Source of the DNA: Mycobacterium sp. NBC_00419
GTDB taxonomy: Bacteria; Actinomycetota; Actinomycetes; Mycobacteriales; Mycobacteriaceae
NCBI RefSeq assembly: GCF_036023875.1
Contig: NZ_CP107931.1
Span: 4,464,001-4,528,000, forward strand
Direction of reading: 5' to 3'
Length of the DNA: 64,000 nucleotides
The stretch's first letter is position 1. Every line of letters begins with the position of its first letter. Positions 17,991-27,515 of the stretch are shown one piece after another. The notes under the pieces were generated by a model. It was not told the origin of the DNA and searched no databases. It was given only the letters and a program-made list of their open reading frames with translations. A program made the position numbers and the translations under genes.

Positions 17991-18775
17991 CCTTGTCGCG
18001 TGCCCGCCTCGACGAGGCCGCTGAGCTGTTGTTCGCCGCCGATACCGACCGCGCTCCGATCGCCCCGCTCACCGAGCGCTATCCGGGGATGGACCTTGCC
18101 GACGCCTACGCCGTCCAGCAGGTCAACCTGACCCGGCGGCTGCACGCGGGCAAGGCTCTCGTCGGCCACAAGATCGGCCTGACCTCCGAGCCGATGCAGA
18201 CGCTGCTCGGAGTCGATGAGCCCGACTTCGGCTACATCCTCGACGACATGGTGGTGGCCAACGGCGCAGCGGTGCCCCGCGGCCGGTTCTGCGCACCCCG
18301 CGTCGAGCCGGAAGTCGCGTTCCTGCTGCGTGAGCCGCTGCGCGGGCCGGGAGTCACCGCCGACGACGTGCGGGCGGCAACCGAGGCGGTGGCTGTCGCA
18401 CTCGAAGTCGTCGACAGCCGGATCGCCGACTGGAAGCTGACGCTGCGCGACACCGTCGCCGACAATGCCAGCTCGGGCGCAGTGGTACTCGGCGAGTGGG
18501 TGCCGTTGGGTGCCGGAGTGGACCTCGTAGGGGCTCGGGCTTCGTTGCGGCTCAACGGAACTGAAGTCGACTCCGGGATCGGTTCGGCGGTACTCGGCGA
18601 TCCGGCCATCGCGGTGGCCTGGCTGGCCAATGCGCTGGCTCCGTTCGGAACGGATGTCGCAGCGGGCCAGTTCGTCATGTCCGGTTCGTTCACTACCGCG
18701 GCATTCGTCGCACCCGGCGACTCTGCGTCGGCCACCATCAGCGGCCTGGGCACCGTGTCGCTGAGCTTCACCTGA
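17987..18775 (+). CDS. mhpD: 2-keto-4-pentenoate hydratase (MhpD/HsaE-like)
   Basis: A 262-residue member of the fumarylacetoacetate-hydrolase-related hydratase family. Family segments include [18 protein letters not shown] (acidic metal ligands) and the ALEVVDSRI region. It hydrates 2-hydroxypenta-2,4-dienoate to 4-hydroxy-2-oxovalerate. The ATG is embedded in the tetR stop, so the regulator and the lower-pathway enzymes share one transcript. Confidence 0.9.
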   Translation: MTLSRARLDEAAELLFAADTDRAPIAPLTERYPGMDLADAYAVQQVNLTRRLHAGKALVGHKIGLTSEPMQTLLGVDEPDFGYILDDMVVANGAAVPRGRFCAPRVEPEVAFLLREPLRGPGVTADDVRAATEAVAVALEVVDSRIADWKLTLRDTVADNASSGAVVLGEWVPLGAGVDLVGARASLRLNGTEVDSGIGSAVLGDPAIAVAWLANALAPFGTDVAAGQFVMSGSFTTAAFVAPGDSASATISGLGTVSLSFT

Positions 18776-18783
18776 GGAAAACC

Positions 18784-19740
18784 GTGACCTCACAACAGAA
18801 CTGGCCGGTGGCGATCATCGGCTCGGGCAACATCGGCACCGATCTGATGATCAAGATCCTGCGCAGCGGCGGACCGCTGACGATGGCTGCGATGGTCGGT
18901 ATCGACCCGCAGTCCGACGGTGTGGCGCGCGCGCAGCGCATGGGGGTGGCGACCACCGCCGACGGGGTCGACGGACTGCTGGCGATGCCCGGCTTCGCCG
19001 ACATCAAGCTCGTCTTCGACGCCACCTCGGCAGCGGCGCACCGGTCCAACTGGGCCAGGCTCCGCGACACCGGGGTGCGGGTGCTGGACCTCACCCCGGC
19101 CGCCGTCGGACCGTACTGCGTTCCGACGGTGAACCTCGAGGACCACCTCGACGCCCCGAACCTCAACATGGTCACCTGTGGCGGGCAGGCCACCGTCCCG
19201 ATCGTGTCAGCTGTCAGCGCGGTCGGGTTCGTCTCGTACGCCGAGATCGTCTCGTCGATCTCGTCGAAGTCGGCCGGGCCCGGCACCCGAGCCAGCATCG
19301 ACGAGTTCACCGAAACCACCTCGGCCGCGCTATGCACCGTCGGCGGCGCACAGCGGGGCCGGGCCCTGATGATCCTCAACCCGGCCGATCCGCCCGTCAT
19401 GATGCGTAACACGGTCTACTGCCTGGTCGACGGCGACGTCGACGCCGGTGAGATCGAGCGTTCGATCGAGGCGATGGTCGAGAAAGTGCAGGCCTACGTG
19501 CCCGGATATCGCCTCAAGGCACGGCCGCAGTTCGAGACATTCGGCAGCGACAACGCACTGTTCATCCCCGAGACCGGCAAGTTCGTCGGGACCCGGGTCA
19601 CCGTGCTGCTCGAGGTGACCGGCGCGGCGCACTACCTGCCGGCCTACGCAGGCAACCTCGACATCATGACCTCGGCGGCCACAGCCACCGCCGAGCGCAT
19701 CGCCCGCCATGCGACTCAGACTGCCGGGGCCACAACATGA
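18784..19740 (+). CDS. mhpF: Acetaldehyde dehydrogenase, CoA-acylating (MhpF/HsaG-like)
   Basis: A 318-residue NAD-dependent acylating aldehyde dehydrogenase. The N-terminal Rossmann motif is GSGNIG; the catalytic Cys132 sits in [10 protein letters not shown]. It converts acetaldehyde (or propanal) plus CoA to the acyl-CoA and forms a channelling complex with the aldolase. The start is GTG with a GAGG-like box 8 nt after mhpD; the stop overlaps the aldolase ATG. The order hydratase, dehydrogenase, aldolase is the standard lower meta-cleavage operon. Confidence 0.92.
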   Translation: MTSQQNWPVAIIGSGNIGTDLMIKILRSGGPLTMAAMVGIDPQSDGVARAQRMGVATTADGVDGLLAMPGFADIKLVFDATSAAAHRSNWARLRDTGVRVLDLTPAAVGPYCVPTVNLEDHLDAPNLNMVTCGGQATVPIVSAVSAVGFVSYAEIVSSISSKSAGPGTRASIDEFTETTSAALCTVGGAQRGRALMILNPADPPVMMRNTVYCLVDGDVDAGEIERSIEAMVEKVQAYVPGYRLKARPQFETFGSDNALFIPETGKFVGTRVTVLLEVTGAAHYLPAYAGNLDIMTSAATATAERIARHATQTAGATT

Positions 19741-20798
19741 CTCGCGATATGACTGGCGATCTCTATATCAGCGACGTCACGCTGCGTGACGGTATGCACG
19801 CCGTGCGGCACCAATACAGCACCGTTCAGGTGACGGCCATCGCCGCCGCACTCGACGCCGCAGGGGTGGACTCCATCGAGGTGGCCCACGGCGACGGACT
19901 GGCCGGATCGACATGTAACTACGGATTCGCCGCCCACACCGACCTGGAGTGGATCGCCGCCGTGGCATCGGTGGTGCAACGGGCCAAAGTCGCGACACTG
20001 CTCCTGCCGGGAATCGGAACGGTGCGCAACCTCAACGACGCCCACCGCGCCGGGGCCACGGTGGTGCGGGTGGCTACGCACTGCACCGAAGCCGACATCG
20101 CCGCCGAACACATCTCTGCGGCAGCCGAACTCGGCATGGACGCCGTCGGCTTCCTGATGATGAGCCACCTGACCACTCCGGTAGCGCTGGCCAGCCAGGC
20201 CAAGCTGATGGAAGGCTACGGCGCCGGCTGTGTCTACGTCGTCGACTCCGGCGGTGCCATGCTGATGCACGACGTGGCCGAGCGGGTCGACGCGCTGCGC
20301 CAGACGCTGCGTGCGACAACCGAGATCGGAATCCACGCCCACCACAATCTGTCGCTGGGAGTGGCCAATTCGATGGTCGCCGTGGAGCACGGCGCCAACC
20401 GGGTCGACGCCTCCCTCGCGGGCATGGGTGCCGGTGCGGGAAATGCTCCGCTGGAGGTGTTCATCGCCGCGGCCAGCCGCAGAGGATGGAGTCACGGCTG
20501 CGACCTGCACGCACTCGAGGACGCCGCCGACGATTTGGTCCGTCCGCTGCAGGATCGGCCGGTGCGGGTCGACCGCGAAACCCTGACGCTGGGCTATGCG
20601 GGTGTCTACTCCAGCTTTCTGCGGCACGCCGAGGCCGCGGCCGAACGCTACGGCGTTGATGCCCGCACCCTTCTCGAAGAGGCGGGCCGGCGCGGCATGA
20701 TCGGCGGCCAGGAAGACCTGCTCGTCGACATCGCCCTCGACATTGTTGGGGCAACGGCACCACCATGTTCGTCGGCGGCTGCCGAACCGGCACGGTGA
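19737..20798 (+). CDS. mhpE: 4-hydroxy-2-oxovalerate aldolase (MhpE/HsaF-like)
   Basis: A 353-residue HMG-CoA-lyase-like TIM barrel (DRE-TIM family). It shows the metal-site motif [10 protein letters not shown] near the N-terminus and the His pair in GIHAHHNLS. It splits 4-hydroxy-2-oxovalerate into pyruvate and acetaldehyde, the aldehyde passing to the partner dehydrogenase. The C-terminal about 60 residues are the communication domain that binds the dehydrogenase. The start overlaps the dehydrogenase stop (ATGA). Confidence 0.92.
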   Translation: MTRDMTGDLYISDVTLRDGMHAVRHQYSTVQVTAIAAALDAAGVDSIEVAHGDGLAGSTCNYGFAAHTDLEWIAAVASVVQRAKVATLLLPGIGTVRNLNDAHRAGATVVRVATHCTEADIAAEHISAAAELGMDAVGFLMMSHLTTPVALASQAKLMEGYGAGCVYVVDSGGAMLMHDVAERVDALRQTLRATTEIGIHAHHNLSLGVANSMVAVEHGANRVDASLAGMGAGAGNAPLEVFIAAASRRGWSHGCDLHALEDAADDLVRPLQDRPVRVDRETLTLGYAGVYSSFLRHAEAAAERYGVDARTLLEEAGRRGMIGGQEDLLVDIALDIVGATAPPCSSAAAEPAR

Positions 20799-20812
20799 AC
20801 CCGCGTCTCGGC

Positions 20813-20826
20813 TTACCGTTTGGTAA
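20813..20826. promoter_or_regulatory. Inverted repeat between aldolase and PPDK genes
   Basis: TTACC-GTTT-GGTAA, a short perfect inverted repeat ending 17 nt before the PPDK start. It could be an operator or a small RNA hairpin; no known motif was recognised. Confidence 0.3.
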
Positions 20827-20843
20827 CCGCAAGGAGAACTCCG

Positions 20844-23537
20844 ATGACCAAATACGTCTACGACTTCACCGAAGGCGACAAGGACCAGAAGGATCTGCTC
20901 GGCGGCAAGGGCGCGAACCTGGCCGAGATGACCAAACTCGGGCTGCCGGTGCCGCCCGGCTTCACCATCACCACCGAGGCGTGCCGGGAGTACCTGTCAC
21001 AAGGCAGCGCGCCTGGTGAGTTGCGGGTGCAGGTCACGATGGCGTTGCGCCAACTGGAGGACAACCTGGGCCGGCGCCTCGGCGACCGGCACGACCCGCT
21101 GCTGGTCAGTGTTCGCTCCGGTGCGGCGTTCTCGATGCCCGGGATGATGGAGACGGTGCTCAACATCGGACTCAACGACGCGAGCGTCAAGGGACTTGCC
21201 GAGGAGTCCGGCGACGAGCGGTTCGCCTGGGATTCCTACCGGCGGCTGGTGCAGATGTTCGGCAAGACCGTGCTGGAGATGCCCGGCGAGGTGTTCTCCG
21301 ATGCGCTCGATAAGGCGAAGTCGACGAAAGGGGTGTCCAGCGACGTCGACCTCGACGTCGACGATCTCAAGGCGTTGGTGATCACCTTCAAGGACGCCGT
21401 GCGTGAGCACTCCGGACAGGAGTTCCCGCAGCATCCCCGCGAGCAGCTGGACATGGCGATCAATGCCGTCTTCGACTCCTGGAACACCGATCGGGCGCGG
21501 CTCTACCGGCGCCGGGAGCGGATTCCGCAGTATCTGGGCACCGCTGTCAACATCTGCACGATGGTGTTCGGGAACCTGGGGGAGTCCAGCGGCACCGGCG
21601 TCGCGTTCACCCGGGACCCGGCCACCGGGCGGGCCGGCGCGTACGGGGACTACCTGGCCAACGCCCAGGGTGAGGACGTCGTCGCCGGAATCCGCAACAC
21701 ACTCTCGCTCGACGACCTCAAGGGCCTGGACCCCAAGTCGCACAAGCAGCTGCTCAAGGTGATGCGCCGGCTGGAGACCCACTACCGGGATCTGTGCGAT
21801 ATCGAGTTCACCATCGAGCGGGGTGCGTTGTGGATGCTGCAGACCCGGGTCGGAAAGCGAACCGCCGCAGCGGCATTCCGGATCGCAGCGCAACTGGTCG
21901 ACGAGCACCTGATCACGATGGACGAGGCGCTGGCCCGGGTCGCCGGCTCGCAGCTGGCGTTGCTGATGTTCCCGCAGTTCGACCGGTCGGTGCCCCGCGA
22001 TCTGCTGACCAAGGGCATGGCCGCCTCGCCGGGTGCCGCCGTGGGTCGCGTGGTGTTCGACTCGCCGACGGCCAAGGAGTGGGCTGACCGCGGCGAGCAG
22101 GTGGTTCTGGTCCGGCGCGAAACCAACCCCGACGATCTCGAGGGCATGATCGCCGCGGACGGGATCCTGACGGCGCGCGGGGGTAAGACCTCGCACGCGG
22201 CCGTCGTCGCACGCGGCATGGGCAAGACGTGCGTGTGCGGCGCCGAAGCACTCGATGTCGACGCTGTCGCCCGAACCGCGCGGATCGGCTCGGTCCTGAT
22301 CAACGAGGGCGACCAGATCAGTATCGACGGCTCGACCGGCGAAATCTTCCTGGGCGCGATGCCCGTCGTGCCCTCACCGGTCGAGACTTACCTCGAGTCC
22401 GGTGTCGAGGCGGCGCTGACCGGTGCCGACGACGAGACCGCGGCACTAGTCAAGGCCGTCGACCGGCTGCTGACCCATGCCGACAGCAGGCGGCGCCTGG
22501 CGGTGCGGGCCAACGCCGACACCGCCGCTGACGCCGCCCGGGCGAGATCGCTTGGCGCCCAAGGCATCGGCTTGTGTCGCACGGAGCACATGTTCCTCGG
22601 CGATCGTCGGGTACTCATCGAGCGGGTCATCCTGGCCGAGGGCACCGGCGAACGCGACGAAGCGCTGGCGGCATTGCTGACCCTGCAGCGCGAGGACTTC
22701 ACCGGACTGCTCGACGAGATGGACGGCCTGCCGGTGACCATCCGCCTGCTCGACCCGCCGTTGCACGAATTCCTGCCCGACCGAACCGAATTGGCGGTCA
22801 AGGTCGCGGTCGCCGAGGCCCGGGGGGAGACCGGTCCACAGGTGGAGGCCGACCGCAAGCTGCAGGCGGCGGTGGAAAGGCTGCACGAGTCGAACCCGAT
22901 GCTCGGGCTGCGGGGAGTGCGCCTGGGCCTGCTCACCCCGGGCCTGTTCGCCCTGCAGGTGCGGGCATTGAGCGAGGCGGCATGCAACCAGATCGCCGCG
23001 GGCAAGGACCCCAAGATCGAGATCATGGTGCCACTGGTCGGCTCGGTGATGGAGTTGCACCTGGTCCGCGACGAGACCGAGCGGATCCTTGCCGACGTGT
23101 CCGCCGAGAACGGTGTCACCCTGACCGTTCCCATCGGCACGATGATCGAGTTGCCGCGGGCCGCACTGACCGCGCACCGGATCGCCGATGCAGCGGACTT
23201 CTTCTCCTTCGGCACCAACGACCTGACCCAGACGACATGGGGATTCTCCCGCGACGACGTCGAGTCGACCGTGTTCGCCGCCTACCTCGAGAAGGGCGTC
23301 TTCACGATCTCCCCATTCGAAACCATCGACGCCGACGGAGTGGGCAGGCTGGTCGAGATCGCCGCCCGAGAGGGCCGAAAGACCAAGCCCGGCATCAAGC
23401 TCGGAGTCTGCGGCGAACACGGCGGCGACCCCGAGTCGATCCACTTCTTCCACCGGACGGGCCTGGATTATGTGTCCTGCTCCCCATTCCGGTTGCCGGT
23501 GGCCCGCCTCGAAGCCGGCCGGGCCGCCGTCGGCTGA
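20844..23537 (+). CDS. ppdK: Pyruvate, phosphate dikinase
   Basis: An 897-residue PPDK, near the usual 870-900. The N-terminal ATP-grasp domain begins with DFTEGDKDQKDLLGGKGANL. The phosphohistidine domain has His451 in GGKTSHAAVVARGMGK. The C-terminal PEP/pyruvate barrel ends with KLGVCGEHGGDP, which carries the acid/base Cys. It interconverts pyruvate, ATP and phosphate with PEP, AMP and pyrophosphate. It follows the pyruvate-forming aldolase by 45 nt on the same strand, so a gluconeogenic link is suggested. The start is fixed by AAGGAG seven nt before the ATG. Confidence 0.93.
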   Translation: MTKYVYDFTEGDKDQKDLLGGKGANLAEMTKLGLPVPPGFTITTEACREYLSQGSAPGELRVQVTMALRQLEDNLGRRLGDRHDPLLVSVRSGAAFSMPGMMETVLNIGLNDASVKGLAEESGDERFAWDSYRRLVQMFGKTVLEMPGEVFSDALDKAKSTKGVSSDVDLDVDDLKALVITFKDAVREHSGQEFPQHPREQLDMAINAVFDSWNTDRARLYRRRERIPQYLGTAVNICTMVFGNLGESSGTGVAFTRDPATGRAGAYGDYLANAQGEDVVAGIRNTLSLDDLKGLDPKSHKQLLKVMRRLETHYRDLCDIEFTIERGALWMLQTRVGKRTAAAAFRIAAQLVDEHLITMDEALARVAGSQLALLMFPQFDRSVPRDLLTKGMAASPGAAVGRVVFDSPTAKEWADRGEQVVLVRRETNPDDLEGMIAADGILTARGGKTSHAAVVARGMGKTCVCGAEALDVDAVARTARIGSVLINEGDQISIDGSTGEIFLGAMPVVPSPVETYLESGVEAALTGADDETAALVKAVDRLLTHADSRRRLAVRANADTAADAARARSLGAQGIGLCRTEHMFLGDRRVLIERVILAEGTGERDEALAALLTLQREDFTGLLDEMDGLPVTIRLLDPPLHEFLPDRTELAVKVAVAEARGETGPQVEADRKLQAAVERLHESNPMLGLRGVRLGLLTPGLFALQVRALSEAACNQIAAGKDPKIEIMVPLVGSVMELHLVRDETERILADVSAENGVTLTVPIGTMIELPRAALTAHRIADAADFFSFGTNDLTQTTWGFSRDDVESTVFAAYLEKGVFTISPFETIDADGVGRLVEIAAREGRKTKPGIKLGVCGEHGGDPESIHFFHRTGLDYVSCSPFRLPVARLEAGRAAVG

Positions 23538-23540
23538 ACC

Positions 23541-24200
23541 TCAGTCGACCGGCACGTCCAGGATCGGGCGTTGTACCCCTGCACCGGGACCGTCGAAATG
23601 CCACCACTCGCCGGAGTAGGGGGCCAGCCCGCCGGCTGCCATCGCCGAGCGCAGCCGGGACCGGTTGGCCTGCGCCTGCGCGCTGACCCCGTCGGTGGCA
23701 TACGCCAGCGCCCGCGGCGAGAAGTCGTCGAATCCGGTCCCCATGTCCACCAGCCGGCCCTGCTCGGCCAGCGTCACGTCCACCGACCGACCGGCCTCGT
23801 GGCTGCGCGCATACGGCCCGGGCTTGGCCACCCAGGCCGGGTTGGACACCACGTCGAACATCCGGACCTGCACATCGTGCGGGCGGTAGCAGTCCCAGAA
23901 CACCAGCACGTCGCCCTGGGCCCGAAGCGCTTCGGCGGCCGCCGCCAGACCCGGCGCCATCGACTCGTGCACCAGGCACCGGGCATCTGCGGGGTAGAGC
24001 TGCACGCCGGTGAAGTTGTCCGCCCTTGCGTAGCGCATGTCGACGATCGCGTCGGGCACCACGGTGCGCACATCAACGAAGCCGGCTGCGGCGGCCTGCG
24101 GGCTCACCGGCGGCACCCCGCCGTCCGGGCTGGCGGCCACCGTCGGCGCCATGACCAGTGCGACGGTCAGACCGGCGAGCACTCCCTGCGATACGGCCAT
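23541..24200 (-). CDS. Secreted VanX-like D-Ala-D-Ala dipeptidase (M15D)
   Basis: A 219-residue exported zinc dipeptidase-like protein. After a signal peptide (cleavage near VAAS), it carries family features: FWDCYRP, the zinc motif SHEAGRSVDVTL (His, Asp) and the distal EWWHFD with catalytic Glu and the last His. VanX-type enzymes cleave D-Ala-D-Ala; exported homologues probably recycle wall peptides. No van ligase genes are nearby, so a resistance role is not indicated. CACAAT six nt before the ATG suggests a leaderless start. The stop lies 3 nt from the convergent PPDK stop. Confidence 0.85.
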   Translation of the reverse strand: MAVSQGVLAGLTVALVMAPTVAASPDGGVPPVSPQAAAAGFVDVRTVVPDAIVDMRYARADNFTGVQLYPADARCLVHESMAPGLAAAAEALRAQGDVLVFWDCYRPHDVQVRMFDVVSNPAWVAKPGPYARSHEAGRSVDVTLAEQGRLVDMGTGFDDFSPRALAYATDGVSAQAQANRSRLRSAMAAGGLAPYSGEWWHFDGPGAGVQRPILDVPVD

Positions 24201-24220
24201 GTCTGCATTGTGCCCGTCGG

Positions 24221-25141
24221 TCAGTGGCTGTCGGTCGCGGCCGGGAGGTCGAGGCGCTCGGCCCCGGCGCGGTAGCGGGGGTAGCCGAGTCGGCGCCGGG
24301 TGAACAGCACTAACGCCAGCGCCATCACAACACCCAGGATCAGGACCCCGAACTGGCCGCTGAATGCGGCGGCATCCGGGGAGATCACGCCCTTGTCGGC
24401 CAGCCGCAGCAGATACGTGGCGGTGCCGTCGATCGAGCCGTGTAGCAGGATCACCAGCAGCAGACTGGCCTTCGTGCTGTTGGACAGCCAGGTGAAAATG
24501 AAGCTGATGCTGGTGGTGAAGACCACGAAAATGCCAACGCCCACAACACCATTGACCGCTCCCGTTGCGAACCACGAGGGGGCGTAGAGGAAGAAGTGCC
24601 ACCCGCTCCACAGCAGTCCGAGCAGAAGGGTTGCCGCCACCGGGCCGAAACGTTGTTGCATGCGCGGTAGCGCGAACCCGCGCCAGCCGGATTCCTCGAA
24701 CAGCGGACCGAAGAAGAAGTGCGCCAGGTAGGAGCTCGGGTACAGCGCCAGCGCCGACGGGGTCAGTGCATTCAGGATCTGCGGACTGACCAGCGCCGCG
24801 GTGATCACCAGCTGGCCGACGGGAATGAGCAGAATCGCCACCAGGTACCAGACCGGGCCGACCTTCCAGCACCTGAGTCGCTCGACCAGTCGGCGCACGC
24901 CGGCCCGGCCTTGGGTCACCGCGGTCATGAAGAACGCCGTCCCGGTGACACCCACGGCCACGGCGGGCAGCGCATACCAGGACGGGGTGTGGGTGGTCTC
25001 GGAGAACGCGGGCACGCCGGTGAACACCAGCGGTGCCCAAAGCAGCCAGGTCACCGCGTAGGACAGCACGAAGAAGCAGACGAGCGGTCGGGCGCGAAGG
25101 ATCCCGGCGATGCGCACGGTCAGCGTGAGGTCGGCTGGCAT
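24221..25141 (-). CDS. CPBP-family intramembrane metalloprotease
   Basis: A 306-residue polytopic membrane protein (about eight hydrophobic helices) with the CPBP/Abi motifs EESGWRGFALPRM, WHFFLY and LLHGSID, which together form the intramembrane Glu/His active site. Family members process or degrade membrane substrates; some confer bacteriocin self-immunity. The target here is unknown. It lies 20 nt upstream of the VanX-like gene, same strand, possibly co-transcribed. TATGCT sits 6 nt before the ATG. Confidence 0.83.
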   Translation of the reverse strand: MPADLTLTVRIAGILRARPLVCFFVLSYAVTWLLWAPLVFTGVPAFSETTHTPSWYALPAVAVGVTGTAFFMTAVTQGRAGVRRLVERLRCWKVGPVWYLVAILLIPVGQLVITAALVSPQILNALTPSALALYPSSYLAHFFFGPLFEESGWRGFALPRMQQRFGPVAATLLLGLLWSGWHFFLYAPSWFATGAVNGVVGVGIFVVFTTSISFIFTWLSNSTKASLLLVILLHGSIDGTATYLLRLADKGVISPDAAAFSGQFGVLILGVVMALALVLFTRRRLGYPRYRAGAERLDLPAATDSH

Positions 25142-25147
25142 CAGGGG

Positions 25148-25153
25148 AGCATA
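25148..25153 (-). promoter_or_regulatory. -10 element (TATGCT) of a probable leaderless promoter
   Basis: On the minus strand TATGCT is followed by 6 nt and the ATG at 25141. It matches the spacing seen at other genes in this window. Confidence 0.5.
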
Positions 25154-25169
25154 GGTGCCCGGCGATCGC

Positions 25170-25868
25170 TCAGTACGGCTGCGGCTCGGCCGAGTTCTCG
25201 ATGCGACGGTCCGCCGTCAGCAACAGGTTGTCGTAGGCCGAGCGGGGTGCAGGCTTGCCGCTCTGGGTGAGGTTGACGAAGTCGACGATCACCTGCTCGG
25301 CGAGCACCCGGAGCTTGATGTTGGCCTCCTGGGAGCGCCAGCGCAGCAGCTCGAAGGCTGCGTCGGCCTCGATGCCGTAGATGACCATCAGCATGCCCTT
25401 GGCCTGTTCGATGGCCGCCCGGTTCTCGGCGATCTCGGCGATCGCCTCCGTCAGCCGTCGCTGCTGGTGATGTTCGGCGGGGCTGACGTCGACGTAGAAG
25501 CCGTGTGTCCCCACGACCACGCCGTCGTCGTCGAGCAGCTTGTCGGCCACCACGATGACGTGGTGGATGCGGCCGTCCGTATCGAGGATCCGGTGGCGGG
25601 TGCTGAAGGCCTGATGATGTCTGCGAACCTCGTCGAGGGTGTTCGCGACGGCCTGGTAGTCGTCGGGGTGCTTGTGCGACAACACCAGCTCGGTCGTGGG
25701 GGAAACGGTGCCCGGCTGGTAGCCGTGCATCAGCTGAACCTCGGGGGACCATTCCCAGCGCTCGTCGTCGAAATAGAACCGGAACCAGCCGACCTGCTCG
25801 GACCGGCCGCCCGGCTCGTCGCGAGCCAGAGCACCCCCGGTCAGTGCATCATCATCCGGAAGCTGCAT
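25170..25868 (-). CDS. PAS-ANTAR domain regulator (putative RNA-binding antiterminator)
   Basis: A 232-residue two-domain protein. The N-terminal half (about residues 28-135) is a PAS fold (WFRFYFDDERWEWSPEV ... HKHPDDYQAV). The C-terminal part has the ANTAR helices with the conserved IEQAKGMLM (about residues 153-161). ANTAR proteins bind twin hexaloop RNA hairpins and prevent termination; mycobacterial ANTAR targets include lipid and redox genes. A GAGGGG box supports the start. Ligand and RNA targets are unknown. Confidence 0.87.
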   Translation of the reverse strand: MQLPDDDALTGGALARDEPGGRSEQVGWFRFYFDDERWEWSPEVQLMHGYQPGTVSPTTELVLSHKHPDDYQAVANTLDEVRRHHQAFSTRHRILDTDGRIHHVIVVADKLLDDDGVVVGTHGFYVDVSPAEHHQQRRLTEAIAEIAENRAAIEQAKGMLMVIYGIEADAAFELLRWRSQEANIKLRVLAEQVIVDFVNLTQSGKPAPRSAYDNLLLTADRRIENSAEPQPY

Positions 25869-26257
25869 CGATACCCCTCGCCCGATTCGCGCGTGCTATT
25901 CGCCATTACTAGTCATAACGACCGCATCAGCTGGGAAAGTTTCGAGACTTCAGGCGCGCCAGAACCCCCGGTATCCCAGGTTCTGCGGGCAACGAATCTT
26001 TACACCCGGGTATGCCCGGTTTCAAGCCGATTCTGTGTTCTTGCTGGTCAGCGTAGCCGCCGGGGGTGGCGATTGGACCCGAACCGCCCTGCAGGCGCAC
26101 GGGGACGCCCGGGGTGCGCCGAGGTTGGCGGGATTGTCGAAACTGACGTGACGCAAGTGGCTGGTGTAACAAAATGCAAGCAGCATCGGAATCACCGGTA
26201 TAGGGCGCTCACCGGGAGATATGACCGGTTTCGCCGTCCGGGACGACCGCGGAGGAC
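25869..26257. other. Divergent intergenic region (389 nt)
   Basis: This stretch lies between the PAS-ANTAR gene (minus) and an exported-protein gene (plus). No convincing gene was found; an 81-codon minus-strand frame (25927-26172) lacks coding character. Visible structures are the hairpin CCGGG-TATG-CCCGG (26006-26019) and several GC-rich potential stems from 26050 to 26130. It is long enough for a structured 5' leader or a small RNA, but I could not match a known riboswitch. The downstream gene has a GGAG box. Confidence 0.35.
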
Positions 26258-26731
26258 ATGACGGTGACCAACACGACGAACACGACCGTCCACAGCTCGG
26301 CGCTGGTGCGCCGCGTCTGCCTCGGGCTCGCAGCGCTGGGCGCAGGGCTGGCTATCGCGACCGCGCCCGCCGCGCTTGCCGATCCGGCCGAACCGGTGCC
26401 CGCTCCCGTCGTTCCGGTGGAAGCCAGCGCACAGGCCGTGTCGGCCGACCCGAGTCAGCCGACCGATGGTGTGCAGCACCTGCCCAGCCCGGGCAACCTG
26501 CCGCCCGGCACCACCGACATCCCGACCCAGACGCGCAACATGGGCTACCTGCGTGACATGTGGCACGCCATTCAGACCCAGGACGTGACGATGGGCGACG
26601 CGCTGTTGCTGCTGGCGCAGCGCCCGATGACCGCCAGCGCCGGACCCGGCCAGTCGGCGGCGCCGTCCGGGCCGGTCGGTTCCTCGGCCGCGGCGCCCGT
26701 GGACGCCGCACCGGAGGTGCCGACACCCTAA
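26258..26731 (+). CDS. Secreted mycobacterial protein of unknown function
   Basis: A 157-residue protein with a classical signal peptide (arginines 18-19, hydrophobic core about 20-35, cleavage near AALADP). It is followed by a Pro/Ala/Val-rich stretch, a more conserved-looking central block NMGYLRDMWHAIQTQDVT (about residues 94-111) and a low-complexity Pro/Ser/Ala tail. No enzyme motif. The start has GGAGG-like spacing. I do not recognise a named family. Confidence 0.7.
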   Translation: MTVTNTTNTTVHSSALVRRVCLGLAALGAGLAIATAPAALADPAEPVPAPVVPVEASAQAVSADPSQPTDGVQHLPSPGNLPPGTTDIPTQTRNMGYLRDMWHAIQTQDVTMGDALLLLAQRPMTASAGPGQSAAPSGPVGSSAAAPVDAAPEVPTP

Positions 26732-26757
26732 GTCGGCGAATCAGTGTCGCCTGGCGG

Positions 26758-27396
26758 TCAACTCGCGGTGGCGGCGAGCTTGACGAGGACCTCATTGCGG
26801 CGCAGGAACGGAACGGTCCACGGGGGATCGTAGAACCACGCCTGCGGTTCACTGATCGCCTCGATCTCGTTGCGGCTCAAGGTGTCCAGCAGCTTGTCGG
26901 CATGCACGGCCACCGCCTTGGACCCATACGGCCCGTTGAAGCGCAGCACCGCCACCGTCTCGCCAGGCACCTCCACCAGGCGCACCCGCTCGTCCTTCGG
27001 CGTGGGCAGGGTGTCCATCGTGTACTTCGAGGGCATGAAGAACTGGATGACCCAGTCGCCGGTCGAGTCGCGCTGGGTGGCCACCGGAGCGGTCATCGCG
27101 ATCTTCTCGCTCTGCTGCTGGACGACCGGGGCCGTCATCGCGATCTTGTCCTTGCCCGAGTTGGCTCCGAAGATGTAGCGGGCCAGGCGGCGGAAGCCCT
27201 CGTTGCGGCTGGCCTCCTCGTCGGCCGATTCGACTGTGGTCTCTGCGGCGATGCGCGGGCCGTACCGGCGGATCTCTACGCCGTCGATCTCTCGCTCCAC
27301 GGTGTAGTCCGGCTCCTCGGTGCCGCTTCGGATCCCGACGATGGACCCGCCTGCCTCGGCGATCTGTGTGACCGCACCGACAATCTTGTTCAGCAT
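26758..27396 (-). CDS. SOUL-family heme-binding-like protein
   Basis: A 212-residue SOUL/HBP domain protein with the family blocks EIRRYGPRIAAETTV, KIAMTAPV (occurring twice) and FNGPYGSKAV. Eukaryotic and archaeal relatives bind heme or tetrapyrroles; the bacterial role is unknown and heme binding is only inferred. The start at 27396 is preferred over one six codons earlier because a strong GGAGGG precedes it. No signal peptide is evident beyond a mildly hydrophobic N-terminus. Confidence 0.83.
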   Translation of the reverse strand: MLNKIVGAVTQIAEAGGSIVGIRSGTEEPDYTVEREIDGVEIRRYGPRIAAETTVESADEEASRNEGFRRLARYIFGANSGKDKIAMTAPVVQQQSEKIAMTAPVATQRDSTGDWVIQFFMPSKYTMDTLPTPKDERVRLVEVPGETVAVLRFNGPYGSKAVAVHADKLLDTLSRNEIEAISEPQAWFYDPPWTVPFLRRNEVLVKLAATAS

Positions 27397-27499
27397 GACC
27401 ACCCTCCTCTCCAAACTTCAGTCAAGTCCTTGGTCGGCGATCTGTCAGGCGCTCGCCGATGACGCTTTTCTAACGCGGACGACCGCCCCACAGTTCCGC

Positions 27500-27513
27500 T
27501 GAGCGAGCGCTCA
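27500..27513. promoter_or_regulatory. Inverted-repeat operator between -35 and -10
   Basis: TGAGCG-AG-CGCTCA is a 6-bp inverted repeat just upstream of the -10 element at 27516. The position would block RNA polymerase, fitting a TetR-type repressor; the repressor gene is not identified. Confidence 0.55.
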
Positions 27514-27515
27514 GA

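Noticed and set aside
23541..24200. Vancomycin-resistance determinant (VanX)
   Set aside because: The protein is exported and there is no vanH/vanA-type ligase or VanRS pair nearby, so a wall-recycling role is more likely.
25927..26172. 81-codon minus-strand reading frame in the intergenic region
   Set aside because: No ribosome binding site, Arg/Pro/Gln-rich chance composition, and no recognisable domain.
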